Shown: positions 1-9,755 of the stretch, piece by piece
How the letters are laid out: each line of letters starts with the position of its first letter
How positions within the stretch are numbered: the first letter of the stretch is position 1
Source of the DNA: Pseudomonas sp. SCA2728.1_7
GTDB taxonomy: Bacteria; Pseudomonadota; Gammaproteobacteria; Pseudomonadales; Pseudomonadaceae
NCBI RefSeq assembly: GCF_018138145.1
Contig: NZ_CP073104.1
Span: 930,001 to 994,000, forward strand
Length of the DNA: 64,000 nt
Direction of reading: 5' to 3'
Made by a program: the position numbers and the translations under genes
Notes under the pieces: model-generated
What the model was told of the DNA's origin: nothing
Seen by the model: the letters and a program-made list of their open reading frames with translations, nothing else
Databases searched by the model: none

Positions 1-117
1 GTAACCGGCGCCGATGATCGCCACGTCGACGTCCAGATCTCGCTCAAGCTCGGGCCGCGCGGTCAGCGGCTCATCGAGTTGATCCATCCACAAACTGATA
101 GTGCGCCACGCCGGCAT
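1..117 (-). CDS. FAD-dependent oxidoreductase, N-terminal fragment (runs off the window)
   Basis: The reverse strand encodes 39 residues beginning MPAWRTISLWMDQLDEP and ending VAIIGAGY at the window edge. The terminal V-A-I-I-G-A-G is the start of a GxGxxG dinucleotide-binding fold. A short leader before such a fold is typical of the DAO/glycine oxidase family, including putrescine- and glutamylputrescine-oxidising enzymes. A GGAG ribosome site lies about seven bases before the ATG. The AraC-type gene at 170-985 is on the same strand about 50 bases upstream and may regulate or be cotranscribed with it. The substrate cannot be judged from this fragment. Confidence 0.7.
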   Translation of the reverse strand, partial: MPAWRTISLWMDQLDEPLTARPELERDLDVDVAIIGAGY

Positions 118-169
118 GCAAGACTCCGCCACTGAAAACCTTCGATGGCGTCGATCCTAGTGGCTGTGC

Positions 170-985
170 TCAGTTGATGTCTTGCGCGCGTGCCCGCAAA
201 GAAATTTGTTTGGCGTAGGCCTTGGGCGACTGACCAGTGTGCTGGCGGAAACAGCTGTAAAACGCCGACAACGAATTGAAACCGGCAGCGAACGCCAATT
301 CATCGATGCGCACCGGCGGCGTGGCGTTGTCGAGCGAGCGCAGCAGATGTTGCAGGCGCGCCTGATTGACGTAGCGGTAGAAACTTTGCCCGAGCACCTG
401 GTTGAGCAGATAGGAAATCTGATTGCGGCTGTAACCGCACTCCTTCGCCACCCGTTGCAGGTCGAGTTCGGGATCGAGGTACGGCTGCTGCTTTTCGAAG
501 TACTGCTGCAGGTCTTCAGCCATGAAGCTTAACTGGCGCGGCGAAAGGCCCAGACGACTGACCGCCGGGCGCTGGCTTGAAGAGGTTGGGCCATGGGTTT
601 GCGTGCGCACCAACGAAGCGTATTCGTTGACGCGCCAGATCAGCCCGTCCTTCACCGTGATCGCTTCGCTTGAGCGAAACGACACCAGCCCGTCACCGCC
701 GCGCAAGGTCACTTCGTATTGAATGAACGCGGTATTGCCGTCGACGCGAATGCGGTCGCAATGCTCCAGCAGTTCGTCAGATTCGCGCGGCATGCTGACC
801 CGCACGTACTCGCGCAATTCGTCGAGGCCGAGCACGCGATTCTGGAAGAAATCGTTGTACTGGATGTCCCGGTGGTACAACGCCATGACGCTGTCGAGGT
901 CGCGGTGTTTCCAGCTCAGGTGATAGCGCATGACCGTGGCCGCCGTGGCCTGGGTCTGTTCTGGGCCGTCGTCGTCGGCGTGCAT
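170..985 (-). CDS. AraC-family regulator with N-terminal NTF2/SnoaL-like domain
   Basis: This 271-residue protein has two parts. Residues about 12-130 look like an NTF2/SnoaL-like alpha+beta barrel (YHLSWKHRDLDSVMALYH near the start, then VSFRSSEAITVKDGLIWRVNEY). Residues about 155-260 form an AraC-type double helix-turn-helix with the usual ending FAAGFNSLSAFYSCFRQHTG followed by SPKAYAK. NTF2-like folds often bind small hydrophobic ligands, so the N-terminal part is probably the effector sensor in place of the more common cupin arm. It is encoded just upstream of, and in line with, the FAD oxidoreductase fragment, which is a plausible target. The DNA-binding assignment is firm; the ligand is unknown. 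Confidence 0.85.
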   Translation of the reverse strand: MHADDDGPEQTQATAATVMRYHLSWKHRDLDSVMALYHRDIQYNDFFQNRVLGLDELREYVRVSMPRESDELLEHCDRIRVDGNTAFIQYEVTLRGGDGLVSFRSSEAITVKDGLIWRVNEYASLVRTQTHGPTSSSQRPAVSRLGLSPRQLSFMAEDLQQYFEKQQPYLDPELDLQRVAKECGYSRNQISYLLNQVLGQSFYRYVNQARLQHLLRSLDNATPPVRIDELAFAAGFNSLSAFYSCFRQHTGQSPKAYAKQISLRARAQDIN

Positions 986-1207
986 AAGGGGCTCGGCGCA
1001 AAAGAATCGAGCTTGCCGAAGTTCGGCGCGGGCTTCAATGGCTAATCCGTAGTGGCCATTTGGCGATGATTGCGTAGGCCATGACTTACATCAAAAAATG
1101 CGAAGCAATCGCAAAATGAACTGAAAAATCTCACAGGAATTTCACATCCGGATGCTACTTTTAATGTCAGTCACCGGTTGAGCCAATGAAGGCTCTTCCC
1201 ACCTAAC

Positions 1208-1252
1208 ATGAGCAAACGGAAGCGCTCGATGAAGAAGGCGGGCAACACATGA
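1208..1252 (+). other. Possible 14-codon leader ORF overlapping the DUF1652 start
   Basis: ATG at 1208 opens a 14-residue frame (MSKRKRSMKKAGNT) whose TGA overlaps the ATG of the following gene as ATGA. Basic short leaders with stop/start overlap can couple translation. No convincing ribosome site precedes it, and ORFs this short arise by chance, so this is only a possibility. Confidence 0.15.
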
Positions 1253-1521
1253 ATAAAGGGTCAAGCAAAGTCACGTTCCCCAATGCATGCCAGCTGATGC
1301 GCTGGCATTTTCATCCCATGGGTTTCGAGGCAACGATGGACGCGCCGGGCAGCATGATCGCCCGTCTGTTTGATCGCGCCAGTGGCGAAACCATGATCGC
1401 CATCGCCGGTATCCCGTGCGCGACGGTGATGAATGCAGCGGATGTCGAACGAATTATCGAGGCTGTGGAGGACGAGCTTGAAGCTTTCGTACCTCCGGAG
1501 TCTTTCAGGAGTTACGCATAA
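1249..1521 (+). CDS. DUF1652 domain-containing protein
   Basis: This 90-residue protein matches the small Pseudomonas DUF1652 family as I recall it: a conserved opening around NACQLMRWHFHPMGFEATMD, a middle with DRASGETMIAIAGIPC, and an acidic helical end VERIIEAVEDELEAFVPPE. There is no signal peptide or membrane segment. Members are common in pseudomonads and their function is not established. The start is supported by an AAGG-type site in GAAGAAGGCGGGC. The gene stands alone between a divergent-side regulator and a bidirectional terminator shared with the convergent helicase gene. Confidence 0.8.
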   Translation: MNKGSSKVTFPNACQLMRWHFHPMGFEATMDAPGSMIARLFDRASGETMIAIAGIPCATVMNAADVERIIEAVEDELEAFVPPESFRSYA

Positions 1522-1540
1522 GCTTATGATTTAAAACAAA

Positions 1541-1566
1541 AAAGCCCACAGCAATGTGGGCTTTTT
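1541..1566. terminator. Bidirectional rho-independent terminator
   Basis: The hairpin AGCCCACA-GCAA-TGTGGGCT is flanked by an A-run on the left and a T-run on the right, so it can end transcription of both the DUF1652 gene and the convergent helicase gene. Confidence 0.85.
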
Positions 1567-1571
1567 GTGGC

Positions 1572-4046
1572 TTATGCGCTTTGCTTGGCCGCTCGATGAT
1601 CAACGAAAAACGGCTTGCCCTTGGCCACTCGGTCGGATGCCCGAGGCATGTTCACCGCTTGCGCTTCCTGCGGCTCGACGTACCAGTAGCAATGACTGAC
1701 AGCGCGGGTGATGCCGACATACGCCAGGCGCAGGATCTCGTCTTTTTGCGCACTGTCGTACGGTTCGCTGTCACCCGATTTACCCAAACCTGCCATGCGA
1801 TAGACCTGGTTCTTGTAGGGCGAACTGGTCAAGTGCTGGCAATCACCGAGCAAAAACACCGCATCCGCCTGCAAGCCTTTGGCGCTGTGGTAGGTCAGCT
1901 GTTTCAGCCGCCGCGCCTCGTATGGCAAGCTCGAATCCACATTAACTACGGACTGAATATGCTGTTCAATCAATAACTTATCGCTGCTTTTTCGATACAG
2001 CATCAAGATTGAATGACCCTGACGGTAGTGTTCGGCGAGGCGTTGCCCCAAGGCCTGATCGTCGCGCTCCAGCACATTGACTGGCTGCAGCGGCTTGGGC
2101 GCACCGCTGGCCTTGGCTTTTTTGCCGGGGATCGCTGGCGCAGCGCGCACGATATGCTCAGCGGCATCGATGATGTGCTGGTGGCTGCGGTAGTTGTCAC
2201 TGAGCATCACCCGCGTGGTGCTCGGCGACGGGAACTCCTTGTCGAACGCCATGAAGTAACTCGGCGAACTGCCACGCCAACCGTAAATCGACTGCCAGTC
2301 ATCGCCGACACACAGCAACGATGAACGCTGCGCGCCCCGCCCGACATGCATGGCTGGGCCACGGCTGCGGATTTCCGTGAGGCTGGCGCGAATCCACGAA
2401 ACGATCTGCGGCGATACGTCCTGAAACTCGTCAATCATCAAGTGCGACAACGGCCGGAGCAACTCATCGCTCAACAGCTTGAGGTTCTCCGGCGAGTGCT
2501 CGCTGAACAGCGCGAACATACGGTTGTAGGTCATGATTGGCGGTTTCTGATCCAGCAGATGATCTTCAAAGGCGCGCCAGAACAGACTCAGGGCCTCAAA
2601 GAAGAAACGGTCAGGATCGTCTTTGGCAAAACTCATGCGACCGACCGCATCAGGCACGTCCAGGCCCAGGTTCTCGATGAAGCCCGCTGCCGCCACGAAA
2701 CAGTCGAGTAACGGCGCGGAGGCCAACTCGCCTTTGACCTTGTAATCGAAGCCCGGCCCGGCGCTGGCATCGCCGGCCAGCGTCGCCAGAACGCGCCTTG
2801 ATGACTCGTAACTATCCAGCCAAATCAACGGCTTACGACAGAAAGCTTGAAACAGGGTGCGCTTTACTGCCCACTCTGCGCGCACGCTTAGCTTGGCGTT
2901 TGGCCGGCTCACCTGCGGGTTTTCCCGCGGGTCGAAACCAAGCACCACCCACGCATCCAGGCTCGGAATATAGCCATGGCAATGGAATTTTGCGCCGTTG
3001 ATATCGAAACTCTGCCGGTTCGGCTCAATGCCCTTGATCGGCCAGGCGCCAGCACGAAACCACAGATCTTCGATGGCATCGCACAGTTCTTCATCGCGCT
3101 GTGAGGCTAACTGCGTCACCGCTACGCGTTTTTGCACGTCCGGGTGATCGCGTTCCAGCTCCTTGAGCTGTAGACCGGCGCGGGACAATGGCTGAATCAG
3201 CTGACGGAAACGTTCGTCTTCGTTGAACAGGCGGTGATAACAGCCGTTGAGTTGCTGGCGTTGCGCATCGTTGATGCGCAGATCGAACGGATTACTGTCG
3301 ACCTCCTCGTCAGCACCTTGCGCTCGGTGGCTGAGGTTTTCAAAGGCCTGCAAGCGCTCAAAACCCGGCAAGCTGCGCACCATCGGCAAAATGCGCGAAT
3401 GGAAAGTACGCACCAGGTCGCGAGCCTGGCGCAGATTCAGCGTCTGGCCCCAGAGTGCGAACAGCTCGATCAGCTTATTGATGAAATCCTTGCGCGACTC
3501 GCGGGTGAAGGTCACCACGGTCATCGAATCAAGTTCAAAACCCAGATAGTGATTGAGCAACAGAATTCGCAGTACCAGTGTGGTGGACTTCCCCGCACCG
3601 GCGCCGGCGACCACTGAGGTCGACGGGGTTTCGCTGAAAATCATTTTCCATTGCGCGACGCTTGGCTGAGCGTGCTCAGGCAACAAACGGGCGACATCGG
3701 CCTTCATGCGCTTCTTCAATTCCGCTGTCAGCGGCAGACGCCAATCATCAAACAGATGATTATCGACGCTTGGCGGGCGATGCTCGGTGTTGCGGCTGTC
3801 ACGGATCAGCAGCACCTGCCGACCTTCTTCCAGCCCCTCAAGCTTGCCTTCCTTAAAGCCATATTCGACACCAGCGGTATGCCCGCTGCGGAAACCATCG
3901 GCCTGACCGTGCAACCACGATGCACGGTGCTGCGCGCGCAGACGCGTCAAGCCATGGCCGAAGAAGCGCGCTGCCAGGCGTTTGAACCATGGCATCTCGG
4001 CCAAGGGGCGAAGTTCGGGAGGAAGATCGGGGGTGTGTTGCGCCAC
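1572..4046 (-). CDS. UvrD/Rep-type superfamily 1 DNA helicase
   Basis: This 824-residue protein is an ATP-dependent 3'-5' type helicase by motif content. Walker A lies at residues 148-155 (GAGAGKST), motif Ia at VVTFTRES near 178-184, motif II at 539-543 (DEFQD), then GDDWQSIYGWRGS, and a C-terminal motif V/VI region with TYHSAKGLQADAVFLLG and YVGITRA. The stretch between motifs I and II is long (about 380 residues) and includes a segment around 345-375 that could be an inserted nuclease-like or accessory domain, as in helicase IV-type proteins. The N-terminal 100 residues are helical and not part of the helicase core. The gene is monocistronic and converges on DUF1652. A DNA repair role is likely; the exact subfamily is uncertain. 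Confidence 0.88.
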   Translation of the reverse strand: MAQHTPDLPPELRPLAEMPWFKRLAARFFGHGLTRLRAQHRASWLHGQADGFRSGHTAGVEYGFKEGKLEGLEEGRQVLLIRDSRNTEHRPPSVDNHLFDDWRLPLTAELKKRMKADVARLLPEHAQPSVAQWKMIFSETPSTSVVAGAGAGKSTTLVLRILLLNHYLGFELDSMTVVTFTRESRKDFINKLIELFALWGQTLNLRQARDLVRTFHSRILPMVRSLPGFERLQAFENLSHRAQGADEEVDSNPFDLRINDAQRQQLNGCYHRLFNEDERFRQLIQPLSRAGLQLKELERDHPDVQKRVAVTQLASQRDEELCDAIEDLWFRAGAWPIKGIEPNRQSFDINGAKFHCHGYIPSLDAWVVLGFDPRENPQVSRPNAKLSVRAEWAVKRTLFQAFCRKPLIWLDSYESSRRVLATLAGDASAGPGFDYKVKGELASAPLLDCFVAAAGFIENLGLDVPDAVGRMSFAKDDPDRFFFEALSLFWRAFEDHLLDQKPPIMTYNRMFALFSEHSPENLKLLSDELLRPLSHLMIDEFQDVSPQIVSWIRASLTEIRSRGPAMHVGRGAQRSSLLCVGDDWQSIYGWRGSSPSYFMAFDKEFPSPSTTRVMLSDNYRSHQHIIDAAEHIVRAAPAIPGKKAKASGAPKPLQPVNVLERDDQALGQRLAEHYRQGHSILMLYRKSSDKLLIEQHIQSVVNVDSSLPYEARRLKQLTYHSAKGLQADAVFLLGDCQHLTSSPYKNQVYRMAGLGKSGDSEPYDSAQKDEILRLAYVGITRAVSHCYWYVEPQEAQAVNMPRASDRVAKGKPFFVDHRAAKQSA

Positions 4047-4325
4047 GCTGACGGGCTCCAGTGTGTGAGGCTGTTGCGGCTATGGTGTCTGTATTTGCCG
4101 TTCAGTTCTAGCGAAATGCTTACAGGTCATTGGTTTAGGCGATGAACTGAAGGTGAGATGAGACGCTTTCGAGCTGTTTTCCTATCTGAAATCTCGATCA
4201 TAACGCCGCACTTTTTACGCTTTTTATCGATTATTAACTGATAGATGATGGCCGTCATAAACCACCGGTGTCGCGTCGGGTGTCAACCATTCACACCCCA
4301 TGACGAACCTTTTGAGGAGACGATC

Positions 4326-5021
4326 ATGCTTGAACTCAGACCTTTCAGCTCGCTGGGCGGCGCCCATCACGGCTGGTTGGATGCCCATCACCACTTTTCG
4401 TTCGCCGAGTACTACGACCCGCAGCGCATGAACTGGGGCAACCTGCGGGTGTGGAACGATGACGTGATTGCAGCAGGCACTGGTTTCCCGCAGCACCCGC
4501 ATCGCGATATGGAAATCATCACCTATGTCCGTGAAGGTGCGATTACTCACCAGGACAACCTAGGCAACAAGGGCCGCACCGAGGCTGGCGACGTCCAAGT
4601 GATGAGTGCCGGCACCGGCATCGCTCACAGCGAATACAACCTGGAAGCGAAAGACACCAAGATCTTCCAGATCTGGATTCTGCCGACGGAAACCGGCGCA
4701 CCGCCATCGTGGGGCGCAAAACCGTTCCCGAAAGGCCAGCGTGAAGGCTTTGTCACCTTGGCCAGCGGCAAGGACGGCGATGACCAGAGCCTGCGGATTC
4801 GCGCTGATGCGCGATTGGTCGCGGCCAATCTCAAGGCGGGTGAAACGGCGGAATATCGTCTGGATGAAGGCCGTCGCGCGTATCTGGTACCGGCCACCGG
4901 CGTGATTGACGTCAACGGCTTGCGTGCACAAGCTCGAGACGGTGTGGCGGTGGCGCATGAGCGCGTGTTGAGCGTCACGGCCATTGAGGACAGCGAAATC
5001 GTCCTGGTGGATTTGGCTTGA
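4326..5021 (+). CDS. Pirin family bicupin protein
   Basis: The 231-residue product is a pirin. The N-terminal cupin carries the iron-site residues H57, H59, H101 and E103 within HPHRDME and AGTGIAHSE, at almost the same numbering as characterised pirins. The C-terminal cupin (about 130-230) is also present. Some bacterial pirins have quercetin 2,3-dioxygenase activity and others bind regulatory or metabolic proteins, so the substrate or partner here is open. The frame extends upstream to 4245, but the ATG at 4326 is preceded by a strong TTTTGAGGAG site and gives the usual MLELRPFSSL start. The gene is monocistronic with its own terminator. Confidence 0.92.
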   Translation: MLELRPFSSLGGAHHGWLDAHHHFSFAEYYDPQRMNWGNLRVWNDDVIAAGTGFPQHPHRDMEIITYVREGAITHQDNLGNKGRTEAGDVQVMSAGTGIAHSEYNLEAKDTKIFQIWILPTETGAPPSWGAKPFPKGQREGFVTLASGKDGDDQSLRIRADARLVAANLKAGETAEYRLDEGRRAYLVPATGVIDVNGLRAQARDGVAVAHERVLSVTAIEDSEIVLVDLA

Positions 5022-5041
5022 TCGCCTGAAGGGCAAAAAAA

Positions 5042-5070
5042 GGGGCAACCATCATGGTTGCCCCTTTTTT
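5042..5070. terminator. Bidirectional rho-independent terminator
   Basis: GGGGCAACCAT-C-ATGGTTGCCCC forms a near-perfect 11-bp stem with A-run and T-run flanks. It serves both the pirin gene and the convergent pgm gene. Confidence 0.9.
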
Positions 5071-5086
5071 CATGCGCTTGCGAGCA

Positions 5087-6733
5087 TCACTTGCTGGAGA
5101 TGGCGCCATCCACCAGCGTCTGCGCTTCAACGACCAATTGCTTCAGATGGTCGTCACTGATGAAGCTTTCGGCGTAGATCTTGTAGATGTCTTCGGTGCC
5201 CGACGGACGCGCGGCGAACCAACCGTTTTCAGTCATCACTTTCAGACCACCAATTGCCTGATCGTTGCCCGGGGCATGGCTGAGAATGCTCTGGATTTTC
5301 TCGCCGGCCAGTTCGGTCGAGGTGACCTGGTCAGGTGACAGCTTGCTCAGCAGTGCTTTCTGCTCAGGATTGGCCTTGGCGTCGACGCGCACCGAGAACG
5401 GTTCGCCCAGCTCATCGGTCAATGCCTTGTAGGCCTGGCTTGGATCGCGACCAGTGCGTGCGGTCATTTCGGCGGCGAGCAGCGCCGGGATCAGACCATC
5501 CTTGTCGGTGCTCCACACGCCACCGTCCTTGCGCAGGAACGATGCGCCGGCGCTCTCTTCACCACCGAAACCCAACGAGCCATCGAACAGGCCGTCAGCG
5601 AACCATTTGAAACCGACCGGAACTTCGTACAGACGACGGCCCAGACGCTTGGCCACGCGATCGATCAGACCGCTGCTGACCACGGTTTTACCCACGCCAG
5701 CATCCGCGCGCCACTGCGGGCGGTTCTGGAACAGGTAATCGATCGAGACGGCGAGATAGTTGTTCGGCGCAAGCAAACCACCGGACGGCGTCACGATGCC
5801 GTGGCGGTCGTGATCGGGGTCGCAGGCGAAAGCGACATCGAAGCGCTCTTTCAGCCCGATCAGGCCTTGCATCGCGTGGCTGGACGACGGATCCATACGA
5901 ATCTGGCCATCCCAGTCGACGGTCATGAAACGGAACGTCGCGTCGACTTCCTTGTTGACCACTTGCAGATCGAGGCGGTAATGCTCGGCAATCGCCGACC
6001 AGTAGCGCACCCCTGCTCCGCCCAGCGGATCAACGCCCAGACGTAGTTTGGCGTCACGAATGGCGTCGAAGTCGATCACGTTGATCAGGTCGGCTACATA
6101 AGTGTTCAGGTAATCGTGGCGATGCGTGGTGCTGGCCTTGAGCGCCTGCTCGTAACTGATGCGTTTCACACCGGCCAGTTTCGCGGCCAACAGCTCATTG
6201 GCCTTGGCTTCGATCCACTTGGTGATGTGGGTATCAGCCGGCCCGCCATTGGTTGGGTTGTATTTGTAACCACCGCTTTGTGGCGGGTTGTGCGACGGCG
6301 TGATGACGATGCCATCCGCCAGGCCCGAGGTACGGCCACGGTTGTAGCAGAGAATCGCGTGGGAAATCGCAGGTGTCGGCGTGTATTCATCACCTTCGGC
6401 GATCATCACCGTCACACCGTTGGCGGCCAGAACTTCCAGCGCGCTGGCCCCGGCCGGGGTCGACAGTGCGTGGGTGTCGATGCCGACAAACAGCGGCCCG
6501 GTGATGCCTTGGGCTTCGCGGTACAGGCAGATCGCCTGGCTGATGGCCAGAACGTGCCACTCGTTGAAACTCAAGTCGAACGAGCTGCCCCGGTGTCCGG
6601 ATGTACCGAATGCCACACGCTGAGTGGAAATCGAGGCGTCGGGCTGTCCGGTGTAGTAAGCCGTTACCAGTCGCGGGATATCGACCAACAATTCTGCCGG
6701 TGCCGGTTTGCCCGCAAAAGGACTGAGTGTCAT
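5087..6733 (-). CDS. pgm: Phosphoglucomutase, alpha-D-glucose-1-phosphate specific
   Basis: The 548-residue enzyme interconverts glucose-1-phosphate and glucose-6-phosphate, linking glycogen, trehalose and exopolysaccharide precursors to central metabolism. The phosphoserine loop TPSHNP places the catalytic serine at residue 147. The metal loop reads CDPDHDRHG, the sugar-binding loop contains GEESAG, and the C-terminal phosphate-binding loop has [12 protein letters not shown]. Length and motif order match the bacterial Pgm family. The start [12 protein letters not shown] is the natural family start. It is transcribed alone and ends at the terminator shared with pirin. Confidence 0.95.
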   Translation of the reverse strand: MTLSPFAGKPAPAELLVDIPRLVTAYYTGQPDASISTQRVAFGTSGHRGSSFDLSFNEWHVLAISQAICLYREAQGITGPLFVGIDTHALSTPAGASALEVLAANGVTVMIAEGDEYTPTPAISHAILCYNRGRTSGLADGIVITPSHNPPQSGGYKYNPTNGGPADTHITKWIEAKANELLAAKLAGVKRISYEQALKASTTHRHDYLNTYVADLINVIDFDAIRDAKLRLGVDPLGGAGVRYWSAIAEHYRLDLQVVNKEVDATFRFMTVDWDGQIRMDPSSSHAMQGLIGLKERFDVAFACDPDHDRHGIVTPSGGLLAPNNYLAVSIDYLFQNRPQWRADAGVGKTVVSSGLIDRVAKRLGRRLYEVPVGFKWFADGLFDGSLGFGGEESAGASFLRKDGGVWSTDKDGLIPALLAAEMTARTGRDPSQAYKALTDELGEPFSVRVDAKANPEQKALLSKLSPDQVTSTELAGEKIQSILSHAPGNDQAIGGLKVMTENGWFAARPSGTEDIYKIYAESFISDDHLKQLVVEAQTLVDGAISSK

Positions 6734-6838
6734 GCAAAACCTCTGAAATAGAGTGGTTCAGGAATAGAGCGCAGTTTACTGGCAGTTTGACCGCAGTGCG
6801 ATGGGATCTATCCGGGACGCTCCCGATGTTTTTTAACG

Positions 6839-8239
6839 TTATTCAGCAGGCGCCAGACGCAAGGCGTCACCGAGCAGGCCAACGACGCTGGCCAGGTCAT
6901 GGTCGCCATGGTTCAGCGGGCTCAACCGCAGATGGTGCGCATGCAGGCCTTGCAGGCTGAACAGCTCGCCCGGTGCAATGATGATTTGCTGTCTGAGCAG
7001 GCGCTGGAACACCTGTGCCATGTTCACCGGGCGCAGAGAACGTACCCATATCGTCGCGCCACCTTGCGGTTCGACAATCTGCAGCGCATCGCCAAGACGC
7101 TCTCGCAACAACTCGATCAATTGCGTGCGACGCTCCTTGAGCATCCGTTTCAATACCAGCAAATGCTGATCCAGTCGCCCTCCCCCAAGCAGCCTGGCAA
7201 CGGCCTTCTGGCGGATCGGCGACAAGCGAAACGCGCGTAACAGAAATTGCCGCTGCAGCTCATTGCGCCAATGTCGTGAGAGCAAAATGCCAAAAGGCGC
7301 CTCGGCCCCGATGAATTTTTCGAACGTGGAAAACACCAGCAAACGGTCAGGATCAAGCCAGTCGCGCAACCGTTGGGCATCAGCGCTTTCATGAAGCTCG
7401 CTGTAACAGTCGTTTTCCAGCACCCAGGTACCGTGACGCCCGAGCAAATGTGCGATTGCCTGCTGGTTACTCAGCGGTATCAGGCTTCCCCGGGGCATGC
7501 TCAGCACTGACGACAACAGCATCAAACGCACCGGCTCATTTTTGAGCAACGACTCCAGCCGCTGCAGATCAATCACGCCACCGGCGAGCAACGGCAACTC
7601 GATGACGCGCACCTCGGCGGCGGCCAGCAGGCGTAAAATCACCCAGTCACAGGGCGATTCAACGATCACAGTGGCCCGACGCAGCTCAAGCACGGAAATC
7701 AGAATTTCCAGGACGCCGCGCAGATCTGCGCCAATGTAAACGTCGTCTGCACGCCAATAGTTGGCGGTTGATGAGGTGTAACGTGCGGCGAGTACCGTAC
7801 GCAACTCCAGTTCGCCACAGGGTTGCACCAGCGCTTGCGGCTGGCGCGGATACTGGCGCAGCAGCTCCCGCTCCAGCGTTAACAACGGACTGTCGAGCGG
7901 TTGCAATGAGGCCGGTTCATCAGCGCTGAGCACGCACATGCCCGGGCGCCTTGCGTTGACGTAAACGGTTTCCAGCAAATCACTGCCACTTTCTGGCGAA
8001 TCCATCACGTGCAACGCTTGCGCGTAGTAACCGGACTTGGCGATCGAATACACCCGGCCTTCCTTTTCCAGCAGCGAATAGGCGTACTGGACAGTCGAGA
8101 TCGAGACGTTGAGTCGATCAGCCAGTTGACGCAGTGAGGGCAAGCGCACCGCCGCACTGCTCCCCGCCTCGTCTATCAACAACGTCAGATATCGATACAC
8201 CGCCTGATAAACGAAGTCGTTCGCCCTCGACGCTTTCAC
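6839..8239 (-). CDS. MocR-type regulator (GntR wHTH fused to PLP aminotransferase fold)
   Basis: This 466-residue protein joins an N-terminal GntR winged helix (about 8-75, including LPSLRQLADRLNVSISTVQY) to a class I aminotransferase fold. The PLP lysine is probably K308 in STFEKFIG, with D277 and Y279 in ENDCYSEL as the usual cofactor partners. Proteins with this architecture act as transcription factors that sense amines or amino acids through PLP, usually without transaminating them. The gene at 8289-9755 lies 49 bases upstream on the same strand and may share a transcript. The regulated genes are unknown. Confidence 0.88.
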   Translation of the reverse strand: MKASRANDFVYQAVYRYLTLLIDEAGSSAAVRLPSLRQLADRLNVSISTVQYAYSLLEKEGRVYSIAKSGYYAQALHVMDSPESGSDLLETVYVNARRPGMCVLSADEPASLQPLDSPLLTLERELLRQYPRQPQALVQPCGELELRTVLAARYTSSTANYWRADDVYIGADLRGVLEILISVLELRRATVIVESPCDWVILRLLAAAEVRVIELPLLAGGVIDLQRLESLLKNEPVRLMLLSSVLSMPRGSLIPLSNQQAIAHLLGRHGTWVLENDCYSELHESADAQRLRDWLDPDRLLVFSTFEKFIGAEAPFGILLSRHWRNELQRQFLLRAFRLSPIRQKAVARLLGGGRLDQHLLVLKRMLKERRTQLIELLRERLGDALQIVEPQGGATIWVRSLRPVNMAQVFQRLLRQQIIIAPGELFSLQGLHAHHLRLSPLNHGDHDLASVVGLLGDALRLAPAE

Positions 8240-8288
8240 GAGCCCGCATCCGTGGGCATGGTTTTAGCTCCCGGCAAGTGGCTCACGA

Positions 8289-9755
8289 TCAACCTTCAGC
8301 GGATCGGTCGACTGTCGGTTCGACACTCGCGTTGTCCCCACCTTCGGTGTTCGAAGCCTCGTCGCTGGCTGCGGGCATACGAATCGGGCCCATTTTGTAA
8401 AGACGCACAATCAATTTGACGGGCAGACCACTGACATCTGTCATCCACTTCATGACCTGTTCCGGCGCATGCAGGCCCTGCATGGCCCGGTGCAGTTCCG
8501 GCAACGCCACCAACATGCCGGGGTGACAATTACGCAGGAACCGCTCAAGCCCGGCACCACTGTTGATGAACGGTGCAAACAGCAGGCACGTCAGCTGAAT
8601 TTCATTCAGGTCGAAGTTGGCCAACAAGGAGCTTTCCGCCTGCAAACGCAGATTTTCAGGTTCCTGCAGATTGCCGAAGCTCGCCAGCAACTGTTCGCAA
8701 ACAGGTTCTGGGACCTGCTTTTGCCGCATCGTGATCAGGCTGCTTTTCAGGTAATCAGCGACGCCGGCCTCATAGGTCCGTCCCTCGATGAATTGCGCCT
8801 GCATGCCTTGCAAATGCGCGGCCACCAAAGGCTCCACGTGTTCGTCATCACCTTGATAAAGCGTCAGGTCATCCGCCTGAAAACCCAGAAAGTCGCTCAG
8901 CAGAGGCCAGCGCTCTTCGAGTTTGCCGACAATCATGTCGTTGATACTGACAAAACTGGTGCGCCGACAGGCTTCAAACTGACCTTCCGGCCGCCAGGTT
9001 ACCCGCTCGTCTTCGGGGTAAAACTCGCGGTAATAATCGCCACCGAGCCCATCGAGCAGCGGGAACAGCATGTCAAAGCCGACAGTGCTCACTTGCGGTC
9101 CGGCGATCGCAGCTTTCTGTACGGCGCGACCCAATCCGTCGAGGAAGTGCTTCTGACGGCGCGTGGACTCACTGCCGATCATCGCATCGACGCCATTGTT
9201 CCAGCGGGCAACCTGTCCATAGAACTCGGCTGTGGCCAGATAAGCGTCATCCCATAATTCGAGCGGTTCGTTCCAGCTTCGACAATGTCCAATCAACAGC
9301 AGATTGATGCGGTTGGCCTCACGCCCCGCCTCGCCAATGGGAGCCTGATGATCAAACGGCAGAACCTCGCGGTGATCCACCATCACCAGTTCGACCCGGG
9401 GATCGTCATACAGAAACAGTGCGCTATAGCTGCGATGCATGTTTTGCAGCGACACCTGGCTGCTGCCGTTCCAGCGCAGGTTGGCGACCCGCAACTGGAA
9501 GGTCGCGGGCGAACGGCCAGCGATGGTCAGTTGAGCGGCCCGCAGCAATGCCAGCGTATAACAACTGTCGCGCGACCCTGACTGGTTCACCAGTACCTTG
9601 AAATGACCGATGTTCTCCATACCGCCGGCAGCCACTGCCAGTCGCTGGATCAGCAACTGCAGCGCCGTGCGTTCTGCTCGAGAGAAGAAACTCAGCAAAC
9701 GCTGCAATACTTGCTGGTAGACATAGTTCATTGCCTGATCATGGATCGTGCTCAT
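8289..9755 (-). CDS. Unknown 488-residue protein paired with MocR regulator
   Basis: I do not recognise this protein. It has no signal peptide and no membrane helices. Residues 1-75 look helical and resemble the beginning of the downstream MocR protein (N-Y-V-Y-Q-x-V here, D-F-V-Y-Q-A-V there, followed by similar Leu/Ala spacing), which suggests a degenerate GntR-like helical region. The middle (about 100-330) is mixed alpha/beta and rich in Asp, Glu and aromatic residues, with FYPEDERVTWRPEGQFEACR. The C-terminal 60 residues before an acidic tail contain HAPEQVMKWMTDVSGLPV. It is cotranscribed, probably, with the MocR gene 49 bases downstream, so a regulated or partner role is possible. Confidence 0.65.
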   Translation of the reverse strand: MSTIHDQAMNYVYQQVLQRLLSFFSRAERTALQLLIQRLAVAAGGMENIGHFKVLVNQSGSRDSCYTLALLRAAQLTIAGRSPATFQLRVANLRWNGSSQVSLQNMHRSYSALFLYDDPRVELVMVDHREVLPFDHQAPIGEAGREANRINLLLIGHCRSWNEPLELWDDAYLATAEFYGQVARWNNGVDAMIGSESTRRQKHFLDGLGRAVQKAAIAGPQVSTVGFDMLFPLLDGLGGDYYREFYPEDERVTWRPEGQFEACRRTSFVSINDMIVGKLEERWPLLSDFLGFQADDLTLYQGDDEHVEPLVAAHLQGMQAQFIEGRTYEAGVADYLKSSLITMRQKQVPEPVCEQLLASFGNLQEPENLRLQAESSLLANFDLNEIQLTCLLFAPFINSGAGLERFLRNCHPGMLVALPELHRAMQGLHAPEQVMKWMTDVSGLPVKLIVRLYKMGPIRMPAASDEASNTEGGDNASVEPTVDRSAEG

